From: Ambrosia x helenae
Taxonomy: Eukaryota; Streptophyta; Magnoliopsida; Asterales; Asteraceae
Direction: 5' to 3'
Assembly (NCBI GenBank): GCA_030844895.1
Contig: CM061224.1
Location: 75,524,567-75,588,566 of the forward strand
Length of the DNA stretch: 64,000 nucleotides
The translations under genes and the position numbers were made by a program. The notes beneath the pieces were generated by a model, which was given only the letters and a program-made list of their open reading frames with translations, had not been told where the DNA came from and searched no databases. Positions within the stretch are counted from its first letter, which is position 1, and each line of letters starts with the position of its first letter. Of the stretch, positions 1-10,449 are shown in pieces.

Positions 1-83
1 ATCAAACTGATGAACAAGAGAATGGATGAAGACCGGAGGCTGAAGCAATTCAAGCAATAGTCGAGGGGGAGTTCGTAGATACA
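1..83 (+). mobile_element. 3' internal end of a Copia-like element
   Basis: A purine run GAGGGGGAG at about 63-71 looks like the polypurine tract (PPT) that primes plus-strand synthesis just upstream of a 3' LTR in Copia (SIRE-type) elements. No coding sequence is left in these few bases; the element body would lie left of the window. The assignment rests on the PPT and on the LTR-like sequence that follows. Confidence 0.35.
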
Positions 84-140
84 TGAAAGTGAGACTAGTG
101 TTATTGAATTGCGGATTCTAAAATGTATTGCTGATTACGG

Positions 141-276
141 TTGGTCGAAGGTGGATATTGTATGGTCGAAGGTAGAATTGATTGGTCGAAGGAGGCTCTG
201 GGAGGTCGAATGAAGATCTGTTTGTATATATGTCTTGGTTCGCCCACTATGAATGGTCGAACCTACACATTCGACC
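141..276 (+). promoter_or_regulatory. Phased GGTCGAA repeats upstream of a TATA box
   Basis: GGTCGAA occurs near 143, 164, 184 and 204, spaced 20-21 bp (two helical turns). A further copy at about 255 faces an inverted TTCGACC at about 270. The block ends roughly 30 bp before a TATA box. Such arrays in LTR U3 regions commonly bind host transcription factors; the factor here is unknown. Confidence 0.5.
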
Positions 277-302
277 AAGTTAATTGGGCGAATGTGCAGG
301 TC

Positions 303-310
303 TATATAAG
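303..310 (+). promoter_or_regulatory. LTR TATA box
   Basis: TATATAAG lies downstream of the phased GGTCGAA block and would start transcription around 330-340, defining the R region of the LTR. Confidence 0.4.
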
Positions 311-590
311 GCTGAATCATTTTTTGAATGTTAACTTTTGGTCATTTTGTTTCCCTCTCAGAGTGTGTTTCTCCCTAGGGTTTTTGTCAAGTTTGTAACT
401 GATTTATATCATTGTAAACAAGCTTTTAAAGTGTTAATGATTATGATTATGAATGAAATGAATGTGTTTAGGATTATTTGTGTGTTTTGCTAGTTTTATT
501 ATCATTTCGTGATCAATTCAGGGATTCCGTACCTGAATTGAACTTGTTTGATCATATTCTTTGTTTGAATAGTCGATCCTATACGCATAC

Positions 591-2172
591 ATGAATCCCA
601 AACCAAACAGCCCCAAATCAGACCTTTATCACCATTTCCGGGTTGCCGCCGCACTGTTCCTTAACCACCACAACCGAGCCATCATAGCTCGACCAAGACT
701 CCAACCGGACCATGCAACCTTCCGCCGCCATTATCTTCCTCGCCACCACAGCTGTTCAAACCAACAACCCCGCCCTCTGCTTCTGCTCTTCCTCGGTTCC
801 AGCAACCACCCGTCGCCGCTGCCACTAAGGAGTGGTGGTGGTCGGCCGGCTTATTATCAAGGAGGAGGAGAGGGACAATAAGGGAGATGAAGAGAGAGTG
901 TAGAGAGAGATGAGAGGGTTGAAAGTTTTTAGAGAGAGAGAGTTGTCTGCTCATGAATGAAGAAGAAAGGGAAGGGTATATCCCTTTTATAGCTAGGTCT
1001 AAGGTTAGGTAGGTAGATACCGCGTATCGAACCCGTTTAAACACGAAACGCCTCGGTTTATATCTAGGTTCGCTAAAAATTATAAAAGTTAGTCGGTTCA
1101 ATTCGAAATCTAAGATTTAGTTAAACCGAGCAAAATTATAATAATTTTCGGCATCTTACGCGTTCGTTCAGAGTACCTGTCAGAATCGCGTTAACTCAAC
1201 CAGTTACTGTTTCCTTCTTCTAAACAATCCCGTAGCTTTCGATACTCGATAAATAATTATTTCGAAAGCATAAATGCGGTTAAAACCACACATTTTGATA
1301 TCCGATTCTCTTGTCGGTTACTCTCCGCGTTCTCCAAACGCTACATATTAATCTATTCCTCAAGCCGACTCCACATCCGATTGCTTCAATAACAAATACG
1401 TGTCGAATTTACATGTAATACCTCTACGTTCCTTCAATCTAACGAATTCTTACTGATGTCAGTTCGTTAGCGTTAAGATGCGCAGTCCTTCTTTTGAACA
1501 TCTAGACGTCCACGAACTCGAAGAATGACATCGTTGGACTCGTAACAACTTAACTTAATCAAAATCAACCTTAATTATATGCTAAACACATAAGAAATGT
1601 GATTATGATCCATTCAAAGGTTGACCAAAATTTATCAGTTGTCCAAAACATTGCACACTTCCCTTGTCTTGGGAACATGTGGGCCGAAATTTGCTTTGGA
1701 AAGGAGCACGATATACTAGTCAAGTCAACTTGCATATGTTTGGTTAACTAAGGTGGACTATGATCCATTTAGGTAATTGTCTTAAATTTGATGGGATTGT
1801 GTTAGGATATGTTCATGTGCCTATGTATGTATAGCCGTATGTATGTATACATACATGATAGTGTAATTAGTTGATTCACATACTCATACAAGTCTATATG
1901 GATCAAGTTTTAAGGTTACAGGTGGACATATTGTTTTTATTTGTACTAGTTTTCTAGAATACATGTTGGTAACCTCTTTGTTCATAAACATTGTTTGATT
2001 TTGTCCTTGTCTGGGTAACAATTTGACAATGTATGTTCAGTTGCATGGATTTCTCACTGTTAGAGTTGTGCATGGAACTCCTATAATCTGGCATGAAATA
2101 TTGGACTAACATAGGCCTTGAAATATTGGACTAACTGTACGGATATGACATGTGATTTCGATGGGTGTCACA
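591..2172 (-). mobile_element. Probable Gypsy LTR, minus strand
   Basis: Read on the minus strand the block begins TGTGACACCC (2172 downward), the same start as the Gypsy LTRs at 2290 and 14953, and could end ...GGGATTCA at 591. A minus-strand TATA box at 982-992 is followed by a CT-rich leader (purine-rich GAGAGA on plus, about 890-945). Short open frames (591-881 plus, 682-1101 minus) are low complexity, match nothing I recognise and overlap each other. No partner LTR or target-site duplication (TSD) is seen, so this is tentative. Confidence 0.35.
982..992 (-). promoter_or_regulatory. Minus-strand TATA box
   Basis: Reads TATAAAAGGGA on the minus strand. It precedes a pyrimidine-rich leader, as expected for an LTR promoter. 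Confidence 0.35.
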
Positions 2173-2384
2173 ATTATGCACCCTCTTGACCACCAATCAA
2201 GCCGAATGGTGCTTGTCAAACCCAATATATCTATCCAAATTTCCTCGCTATGAATAATAACATACTAACGGTTCATACTGAAAGGACTTTTGTGACACCC
2301 GGCAAACTCAGGTTAGTAACATTGACTAAACTTGTAAGTCTACCTTAGCGAGTCATGCATATTACGTACTTAACTGGGTCAGTC

Positions 2385-2477
2385 GAGTCGTTACGATGAT
2401 TCTGGGAATCATCGGGAGTCGTTACGATGATCCGCGGGATCATCGGGAGTCGTTACGATGATCCGCGGGATCATCGG
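2385..2477 (+). repeat. 31-bp tandem repeat with palindromic core, x3
   Basis: Three head-to-tail units each contain an inverted repeat; in units 2 and 3 it is CGATGATCC-GCG-GGATCATCG. The matching stretch of the 3' LTR (29430-29491) has only two units. Confidence 0.9.
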
Positions 2478-2699
2478 GAGTCGGTCCATAACCATGTGTA
2501 CAAGGATTGATGATTCGTGGAATCGCCGGGTTTAACGCACACACGCAAGTTTCGAGTCCCGGGAATTAGTGAACGGATGTAAACGTGTTAGTTATCGTGC
2601 ATTATGTGTTTGTAATCATTATGTGACTTGTCGGTATGTGAATACGTGTTTATATGTGTTAAAATAGTGTTTAACGCGCCAAAAACCCATCCTGGAATC

Positions 2700-2845
2700 A
2701 TACAGGCGATTAGGAACCAAGAAGGCTCCTAATCGCCACTTATATAGGCGAATAGGGGGACTTACTGGCGATTAGAGCTTCTAATCGCCAGTATATAGGC
2801 GATTAGAAGCTCTACTCGCCTGAACTGATTCCCTACTCGCCTGAT
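2700..2845 (+). repeat. Cluster of inverted GGCGATTAG motifs
   Basis: GGCGATTAG and its complement CTAATCGCC alternate, so neighbouring copies can form hairpins. Another cluster lies at 3600-3690. The minus-strand LTRs carry the same motif and decayed forms (GCATTTAG). It lies just upstream of the LTR TATA box. Confidence 0.6.
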
Positions 2846-2869
2846 CTGATGTGCACGAGTCAAAACACC

Positions 2870-2877
2870 TATAAATA
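2870..2877 (+). promoter_or_regulatory. Element A 5' LTR TATA box
   Basis: TATAAATA, 580 bp into the LTR; the 3' LTR has the same box at 29884 and the minus-strand relatives have it about 577 bp into theirs. Confidence 0.6.
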
Positions 2878-5510
2878 CAACCCTTGACTCCCCAAACACC
2901 ATTTGTGTAACCCTAACTGATCCTAAGCCTCCCACACACCTTGAAACACCTCTGGAACTTGTTTTGCTTCAAAACTCACCATTTCCAAACTTACACACCT
3001 TTCTTTGATAAAATCCAAGGTGTGTTCTTCATCCCAAACCTTTGTCTTTAAAAACCTTGGAAATGAGTTCTAAAACAAGTCTACACCATAATACTTGCTA
3101 TATGTAAAGTATTGATGCATATGATGATTTTTGGTGATGATAACATGAATGTTTCCATGAATTTGATGTACTTCTGTAGTGTAGGAGTTGTTAGGATGAT
3201 TATCTATGAGTCTAAGCTATTGTTATAATGTTTAGATGAAAGTATGCATTTTGACCCATTTGGGTGATTCTTGAGGAATTAGGATGTTATGATATGATTC
3301 ATTGCTTGTTTATGGTTAGGAATCATGCTAGAATGATGTTATAACATAGGGATGATGAATATCAAGTTGTAGGAGGTGTAATCGGATCATTACCATTTAA
3401 GGAAAGATTTCATAGTTAATGAAACCTAATACTTTGCCATTTTAGGAAATAATCGCACCGAGGCCGTTAGAGCAGAGATAAATTAGGGGTTTTTGCTTGG
3501 AATGGGTTGGTAAATGGTTTAGGTTTGATGTTGGGTGTTTTTGCATGTTTCGGATCTGATTTGGAGGGTTTGACGCGCGAAAACGCACGACAGCATTGCT
3601 GCAGGCGAATTGAACTCTAATCGCCTGATGTATCAGGCGATTACAGCCTATTCGCCTGATACAACAAGCGAGTAGCCCCTATTCCCCAGTTGACTTTCTC
3701 CTATTCACCAGTTGACTTTTCCTAATTGCATGTAAGTTTCCTAATCGCATGTACTGCTTTCGTAAGCGTATTTTGACATCCCGGAACATGATTTGACACC
3801 TAGGAACATGATAGGAACCCCGGGATACACACAATGGCTTAGTAACACGTGTTCGGACCTGTTTATGCGGTAATTGGACATTATGCTAGACTAGGTGAAC
3901 TCTTGCGCGTATTAAGTGTTTAGTTGCATATGTTGCATGATGTCTTGTAATTGTCTAACACGTGGGGTGTCGGGTCACCAATGGGATGTCGGGTCTTGTC
4001 TGGTACGGTCGGTTTAACATTCAAAGGTGTTTTCAAACGTTTATGGTTATGGTCTGGACATTCGGGGACTAGTTAACCTGCGGGTTATTAGTACGGATAC
4101 TTATACACATCTTATGATAGGTCGCCGCTATTTGGGCTATCATAGCATAATTACTTAACTGCTTTCTAGTAACGCAATCTAAGGTGAGTGTCACAGCCCC
4201 ACTTTTACTGTTTTACTTTTGGGGGAGAAACATGCTACATAGTTACTTACTAAAGGTCATGTTATACTATGGTTACTTTATTATACTATACGGCTTTTAT
4301 GGAAAGTCCCAGGGGGAAACCATGAATGTGCGGGGATGCACAACGGGGGAAATATGGATAGATCTATTGGGCCTCACAAACCCACAAGACGGCTGGGCCG
4401 GGCGGGTGCATATTGTCTCTTATTACTGGCTCGCCGAGGCATCGGTTATAGCCAAAACGTCTGGGCAAGCTTCAACAACTTACACACGTATAGTAATGGG
4501 TTCCCAACCGTAGTAGTAAACAAACACTTAAACAATGTTTACAGGTTTTGTAATCCAAGTACCAAGTCAACCTGTCCATACTATAACAAATCGAAAACCA
4601 GTGTACGCTAGCTAGGCGTATGTTTTGTTACTACCACGATTGGAAAACCATTACTAACTCGTAAACCAAATGTGTGCCCGATGTAGTAAACCTGTTGTTC
4701 CTGTTGTTCCTGTTTGAGACAATATGCACCCGCCGACCCTCCAAGTCGACGAGCGGGGTTGGTCACTCCCAATAGCGCTATTCACATTTCCCCGTTGTGC
4801 AAACCCGCACATTCATGGTTCCCCCCGGGACTTCCAAAGATCGTGTAGTACACAATAGAAACCCATAGTATGACAGTAGTTACCAAATAATCGTTTTAAC
4901 ACATGTTTTCTCCCCCGAAAATGTGAAACCAATTTAAAAGAGGGGCCGTAAACTCACCTTAAGTTGCGTTACTTCGTAATACGAATAACTCAGCAGCTAT
5001 GCTAGTCCCGTAAAGCGGCGACCTAACATATGACAGTTACAAGTACTTAGACTAATAACCCGCAGGTTAGTTAGTCCCTAGATGTCCAGACCATAACCAA
5101 ATTCGTTTGAAAACACCGTGACTGTTTAACTGACCCAAAGTACAAGACTCGACATCCCATTGGTGACCCGAGACTCCCCGTGTTATGTTTACGCTCTCAA
5201 ACATACAATCATGCAATCACACTTAACATACGTTAACGTACAACAAGTTATAGCACATAGCTCACGTATCACATAATTACATCCAAACATATGTTACCAA
5301 GTTATTAGATATGTTACGGGGCTCCTAGCATGTTCCTACAGGTCAAATCGGGTCTCGGAATGCTAATTTACACTTACAGCAGCAGTACACGCGATTAGGA
5401 AAAGTCAACTAGCATTTAGGTTGGTCAACTAGCATTTAGGAAGGCTAATCGCATGTAATATAGGCATTTAGGGTCATAAGACATGTAAACCTTGACTTTA
5501 TAGGCGATTA

Positions 5511-5640
5511 GGGCTATACCACATGTAACTACTAGCATTTAGGGCTATACCACATGTAACTACTAGCATTTAGGGCTATACCACATGTAACTACTAGCAT
5601 TTAGGGCTATACCACATGTATCTACTAGCAATTAGGGCTA
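5511..5640 (-). repeat. 31-bp tandem repeats in element B LTR, ~4 copies
   Basis: The unit includes CTAGCATTTAGGGCTATACC and repeats every 31 bp. The other B LTR has the same array at 13553-13682. The core GCATTTAG looks like a decayed GCGATTAG motif. Confidence 0.85.
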
Positions 5641-6326
5641 ATCGAATGAAACATGGGCGATTGGCCTCCTAATCGCCTCTAACATAGGCGATTAGGGTTG
5701 CTAATCGCCTGTAACCTTGCTGTTCCAGTTTTTCGCGCGTTTAACGCTCCAAATCAGATCCAGAGCGTGTGTAACCATCCAATATCATCCCAACAACTAT
5801 TCTAAACATGTTTAAACTAAAATCCTTCGTTTTGCCTCGTATTATCAGTCCTGCATGCAACCATGTAATCCAAACACCATACACATAGCATGAAACTCCA
5901 CATTAACATGCATAACTATAACCCTAATAATCAATTACTCAGATTTCATTAATCATGACATCAATATTATTCTGAACTAACCTAACAACATGTTAATCAC
6001 TCATCTTTAATCATAAAAACCCTAGATATTAATCATAAACACACATAACACATGTATGATTGTTAGAATCCGATTAATAACACTTATTAACGATTTCCAG
6101 AAAGCTTTTTCGTTTTAGAACAGGTCTGGACCATTAGGGATTGAATAAAAACGTTTATAAAGATTGCATGGATGGAAACCAAACCTTAGATTTATGAAAG
6201 GATGATGAATTAAGCTTGAAACCTTGTGTTTTGATCAAAAATCGCGTTCCAGAGGTTGTGTGTGTGTTGGGGCGGGTTATGGGACGACTAGGATTTGTAT
6301 TATGAAGTTTAGGAGGTTAAACATTG

Positions 6327-6334
6327 TATTTATA
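6327..6334 (-). promoter_or_regulatory. Element B 3' LTR TATA box
   Basis: TATAAATA on the minus strand, 577 bp from the LTR start. Confidence 0.55.
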
Positions 6335-6910
6335 GTCGTTTTTAGTCGTCCAGCACGTAACACGCGATTGTGCAGACTTACACGCGATTAGGGGTCCTAA
6401 TCGAATGTAACTACATGCATTTGGGGCCTAATCGCATGAAACTTCATGCATTTAGGCCCTACTCGCCTATAAGACTGCCCACTCGCCCCTCCTATAGGCG
6501 ATTGGGCTTTCCTAATCGCCTATAGGGGCTGGTTCCGTGTGTTTTGCGCGTTAAACCCCATTTTAACATATGTTAACACATATTCATATACCGACAAGTC
6601 ACATAATGATTGTAAACACATAACACTTGTAAATACACATATTCACACTCGTTCACCAATTCCGGGACTCGAGACTTGTATGATCCGTATGCCTTGACGA
6701 TCCTACAAATCGTCACCGTTTGTACACTTGGTTAAGGACTGACATCTAATGAACCTCTAGACCAACATCCAATGATCTTCTAGACTAAACCGATAGTTCC
6801 CGAACCATAACACGACTTAACTAACCCAGTTAAGTATACTATACGCGTGACTCGCTAAGGTAGACTTTTATCTAGACAACGTTGTTAACCAGAATTTGCC
6901 GGGTGTCACA

Positions 6911-7075
6911 TCATCCCCACGTTAAAAGAATTTTCGTCCCGAAAATTGCACAAGTACCAAAAGGAATAACGAAGGAAACAACAAAAGATAGAAACCAAAA
7001 ATAGAAACTAAAAAGAGAGATTTACCCTAGTTGTCACATCATCCCCACGTTAAATGGAATCTCGCCCCGAGATTC
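6911..7075 (-). promoter_or_regulatory. Duplicated hairpin-PPT module of element B
   Basis: Minus-strand order: a perfect 8-bp-stem hairpin (7057-7075), 18 nt ending ACGTGGGGATGA, and TGTGACA; then about 100 nt later a second perfect hairpin (6929-6947), 18 nt with the same ending, and the true LTR start at 6910. The first hairpin starts inside the pol stop codon. The second 18-mer is the PPT expected to prime plus-strand DNA. Confidence 0.8.
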
Positions 7076-9817
7076 ATTCAGCTGCAGAAGAGACATATCT
7101 CGACTCGAACGCTTCCTTAGGAAAGAGATGAGGATACTTAGACTTCATCTGATCCTCCCGTTCCCACGTGTACTCTGGTCCCCGGTTCGAGTTCCAGCGA
7201 ACCTTTACGATGCGAATCTTGCTATGACGTAGGCTACGAATCTTGTAATCCAGAATCTCCACAGGTTCTTCCACAATCCGAAGACGATCATCAACCTTGA
7301 TCTCTTCCAGTGGAACGATGAGAGACTCGTCAGCCAGACACTTCTTTAAGTTGGACACATGGAAGACGTTATGTACGTTACCGAGCTCCATCGGTAAATC
7401 AAGACGATACGCCACCGGTCCAATCCGTTCCAGGATCGTAAATGGACCGACATAACGAGGGTTGAGTTTGCCACGCTTCCCAAAGCGTATGACGCCCTTC
7501 CACGGTGAGACTTTTAGAAGTACTTTGTCACCAACTTGGAATTCCAATGGTTTGCGACGCTGATCGGCATAACTCTTTTGCCGATCCCGTGCCGCTGCCA
7601 ACCGGTTACGAATCTGTACGATCTTTTCCGAAGTTTCGTACACTAGTTCAGGCCCAGTGAGTTGATTCTCACCCACTTCAGCCCAACAAAGAGGAGAACG
7701 GCATTTCCGTCCGTACAGTGCCTCGAACGGAGCCGCCTTGATGCTCGTGTGATAACTGTTGTTGTACGAGAATTCTACTAACGGTAGATGAGCTTCCCAA
7801 CCCTTGCCAAAATCGATCACACATGCCCGCAGCATGTCTTCTAAAGTTTGAATCGTGCGCTCACTCTGACCGTCAGTCTGTGGATGGTAAGCTGTACTCA
7901 TGTCTAGTTGGGTACCCAAAGCCTTGTGCAAAGACTTCCAGAAGTGAGAAGTAAAATGGGAGTCACGATCCGAGATAATAGAAATTGGCACCCCGTGCTT
8001 AGAAACAACCTCCTTCAAATAAAGGCGAGCCAAACGATCCATGGTGTCGGTCTCCTTAATAGCAAGAAAATGGGCTGATTTCGTCAACCGATCGACAATC
8101 ACCCATATCTTGTCATTCCCGCTTGGTGATTTAGGAAGTTGCGTGACAAAATCCATTGTAATCCGTTCCCATTTCCATTCCGGAATTTCAGGTTGTTGCA
8201 AGAGACCCGACGGTTTCTGGTATTCCACTTTGACCTTAGCACAGGTCAAGCATTTGCTCACGTATGAGGCTATATCCGACCTCATGTTTGGCCACCAGTA
8301 AAGTACCTTCAGATCTTGGTACATCTTATCCGAACCAGGATGAATAGAATACCGGGACTTATGAGCCTCATCAAGGACAAGCTCCCGTAGTGCCCCGAAT
8401 AAAGGAACCCATATGCGTTCTGCGAAGTAGTGCAGGCCATCAGGCCTTCGCTCGAGGTGCTTGTCGGCACCGTGCATAGTTTCAGCTTTAAGGTTTTCCT
8501 CCTTCAAAGCTTCTAACTGAGCAGAACGGAGTTGATCAGGTAGAGATGAATGAATGGTGAGCTGCAACGCCCGAACACGACGAGGTTTAGTTGATTCCTT
8601 CCTGCTCAAGGCGTCTGCTACAACATTCGCCTTGCCAGGATGGTACTTAATGGCACAATCATAGTCGTTCAGAAGTTCAATCCAACGACGCTGCCGTATG
8701 TTCAAATCTTGTTGGTCGAAAATATGTTGGAGACTCTTGTGATCGGTGTAGATGGTGCATTTGGTACCGTACAAGTAATGTCTCCAAATTTTCAATGCGA
8801 ATACCACGGCACCCAACTCCAAGTCATGGGTGGTGTAGTTCTTCTCGTGCACTTTGAGTTGACGAGAAGCATACGCAATCACTTTCTCGCGTTGCATCAA
8901 CACACAACCGAGACCATGAATAGAAGCATCACAGTAAACAACGAAATCATCAGGGCCTTCAGGTAAGGACAAAATAGGAGCAGAACACAGTTTGGATTTT
9001 AGTTCTTCAAACGCTGACTCTTGTGGTTCACCCCAGTCGAATTTTCTATCCTTCTGCGTAAGAGTGGTGAGGGGTTGAGCGATCTTCGAGAACCCCTGAA
9101 TGAAACGACGATAGTAACCCGCTAGGCCTAGGAATTGCCGCACCTCAGTTGGCGTCTTTGGTGCTCCCCAGTCCTTGATCGCTTCGATCTTAGCTGGATC
9201 GACATGAATTCCTAGTTCATTAACCACATGTCCTAGGAACTGAACTTCGCGTAACCAAAAGTCACACTTTGAGAACTTGGCGTAAAGTTGTTCCCGTCGC
9301 AAGAGTTCCAAAACCAAACGCAGGTGTTCCTCGTGTTCGGTCTTGTTCTTGGAGTAGATCAGAATGTCATCAATAAACACAATGACGAACTTGTCCAGAT
9401 ATGGTTTGCAAACGCGGTTCATCAAGTCCATGAAAACCGCCGGTGCGTTCGTGAGACCGAAAGGCATGACCAAGAATTCGAAATGGCCATAACGTGTACG
9501 AAAGGCAGTCTTTGCAACGTCAGCTTCCCGTACGCGCAACTGGTGATAACCGGACCTCAAGTCAATCTTGGAATAATAACTAGAACCCTGAAGTTGGTCG
9601 AATAGATCATCAATACGTGGAAGAGGATAACGGTTCTTGACGGTCAATTTGTTCAGTTCTCTGTAGTCCACACACAATCGGAAACTTCCATCCTTTTTCT
9701 TAACAAATAGGATCGGGGCTCCCCAAGGGGAAGAACTTGGTCTGATGAAACCCTTGTCCAAGAGTTCCTGTAACTGACTAGACAATTCCTGCATCTCGGG
9801 AGGTGCAAGACGGTAGG
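7074..9817 (-). pseudogene. Element B pol: RT, RNase H, integrase, chromodomain-like tail
   Basis: An open frame of about 900 residues encodes the replicative half of a Ty3/Gypsy chromovirus-like (Tekay/Del-like) polyprotein. Counting from the first Met: reverse transcriptase about 1-240 with catalytic IDD at 141-143 in the context FIDDILIYS; RNase H about 280-400 (DASIHGLG, TDHKSLQHIF); integrase about 440-740 with an HHCC zinc site and the DDE core (TMDF, ISDRDS, STAYHPQTDGQSE); and a chromodomain-like C terminus around 840-890 with WNSNRGPEYTWE. The frame has no internal stop. It is separated from the protease frame by a single-base deletion near 9817, so a full gag-pol cannot be made without frameshifting. 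I call it a pseudogene for that reason only. Confidence 0.9.
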
Positions 9818-10449
9818 GGCCCGAGCAATAGGAGCAGCCCCTGGTACAAGATCAATACCGAACTCGACTTGACGATGGGGAGGAAGACCAGATAAATCAT
9901 CGGGAAAAACATCAGGAAACTCGCGTACAACTGGAATATCGTTGATCTTCTTCTCATCACCAGAGGAAACAGATAAAAGTGCCAAAACGGCTGGATAACC
10001 CTTTCGAAGACACTTAAGGGCTTTCATGCTAGAGATGATATTCAGCGGAACGCCACCCTTGATACCGTACACAGAAAGGAATTTTCCATCAGGGAGAGGA
10101 ATCCGAATAATCTTGTCATAACAGACAATCTCCGCGTGATACAAAGACAACCAATCCATACCTACCACCACGTCGAAACTACCCAAAGGTACCGGCATAA
10201 GGTCGATGGGGAACGATAAACCCGACAACTCTAATTGACACCCCCGAAGGATACTAGTAGCTTCAATCTTTTTACCGTCAGCCAACTCAATAATATACTT
10301 AGTCTCTAATGGTACGGGTGCTACATCTAACAGTCGACTAACTTCCATGGATACAAAACTCTTGTCGGCACCAGAATCAAATAACACACTAACAGAACAA
10401 TTATTGAGAAGGAACGTACCGGTAACTATGTCGGGATCCTGTCTAGCCT
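9818..10449 (-). pseudogene. Element B aspartic protease region
   Basis: In frame with gag upstream. It carries the retropepsin active site LFDSGADKSFVS and the later segment VVVGMDWL, typical of Ty3/Gypsy protease. After the conserved linker ending APIARAP the reading frame slips by one base compared with element A, and translation runs into nonsense until 9653. Before that deletion protease would have joined reverse transcriptase in one frame. Role: cleaves the Gag-Pol polyprotein inside the virus-like particle. Confidence 0.85.

Larger units (their letters stand above)
84..590 (+). repeat. Copia-like LTR (probable)
   Basis: The stretch starts TG after the PPT, has a repeated GGTCGAA enhancer-like block, a TATA box near 303 and an AT-rich transcribed part, and could end in CA just before 591. 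That order (U3 repeats, TATA, R/U5) is that of an LTR. No second copy lies in the window, so the boundaries are inferred and could be off by tens of bases. The short open frames here are not convincing genes. Confidence 0.4.
2290..4530 (+). repeat. 5' LTR of Gypsy element A, 3'-truncated
   Basis: Starts TGTGACACCCGG and matches the LTR at 29336-33008 closely over its whole length, apart from one 31-bp repeat unit and the transposon inserted in the other copy. It stops abruptly at 4530 and lacks roughly the last 400 bp of the LTR and the primer-binding site. The 5 bp before it (ACTTT, 2285-2289) match the 5 bp after the 3' LTR (AGTTT, 33009-33013) at four of five positions, consistent with one ancient insertion. 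Small open frames at 4184-4611 are shadows in the LTR. Confidence 0.85.
4537..6910 (-). repeat. 3' LTR of Gypsy element B, minus strand, truncated
   Basis: Nearly identical to 12579-14953 but missing the terminal ~310 bp (U5 side) where it meets element A's LTR. The intact end reads TGTGACACCCGG on the minus strand. The PPT lies immediately upstream in transcription order. It is a diverged relative of element A's LTR, so 2290-6910 forms a large imperfect inverted repeat. No gene is present. Confidence 0.9.

Noticed and set aside
591..1101. Overlapping Pro/His-rich (plus) and Gly-rich (minus) frames as host genes
   Set aside because: Low complexity, mutually overlapping, no motif, inside a probable LTR.
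5511..5640. CRISPR-like array
   Set aside because: Simple head-to-tail 31-bp tandem repeat without unique spacers, in a plant LTR.
8041..9605. Plus-strand frames of 86-108 residues
   Set aside because: Antisense shadows of element B pol.
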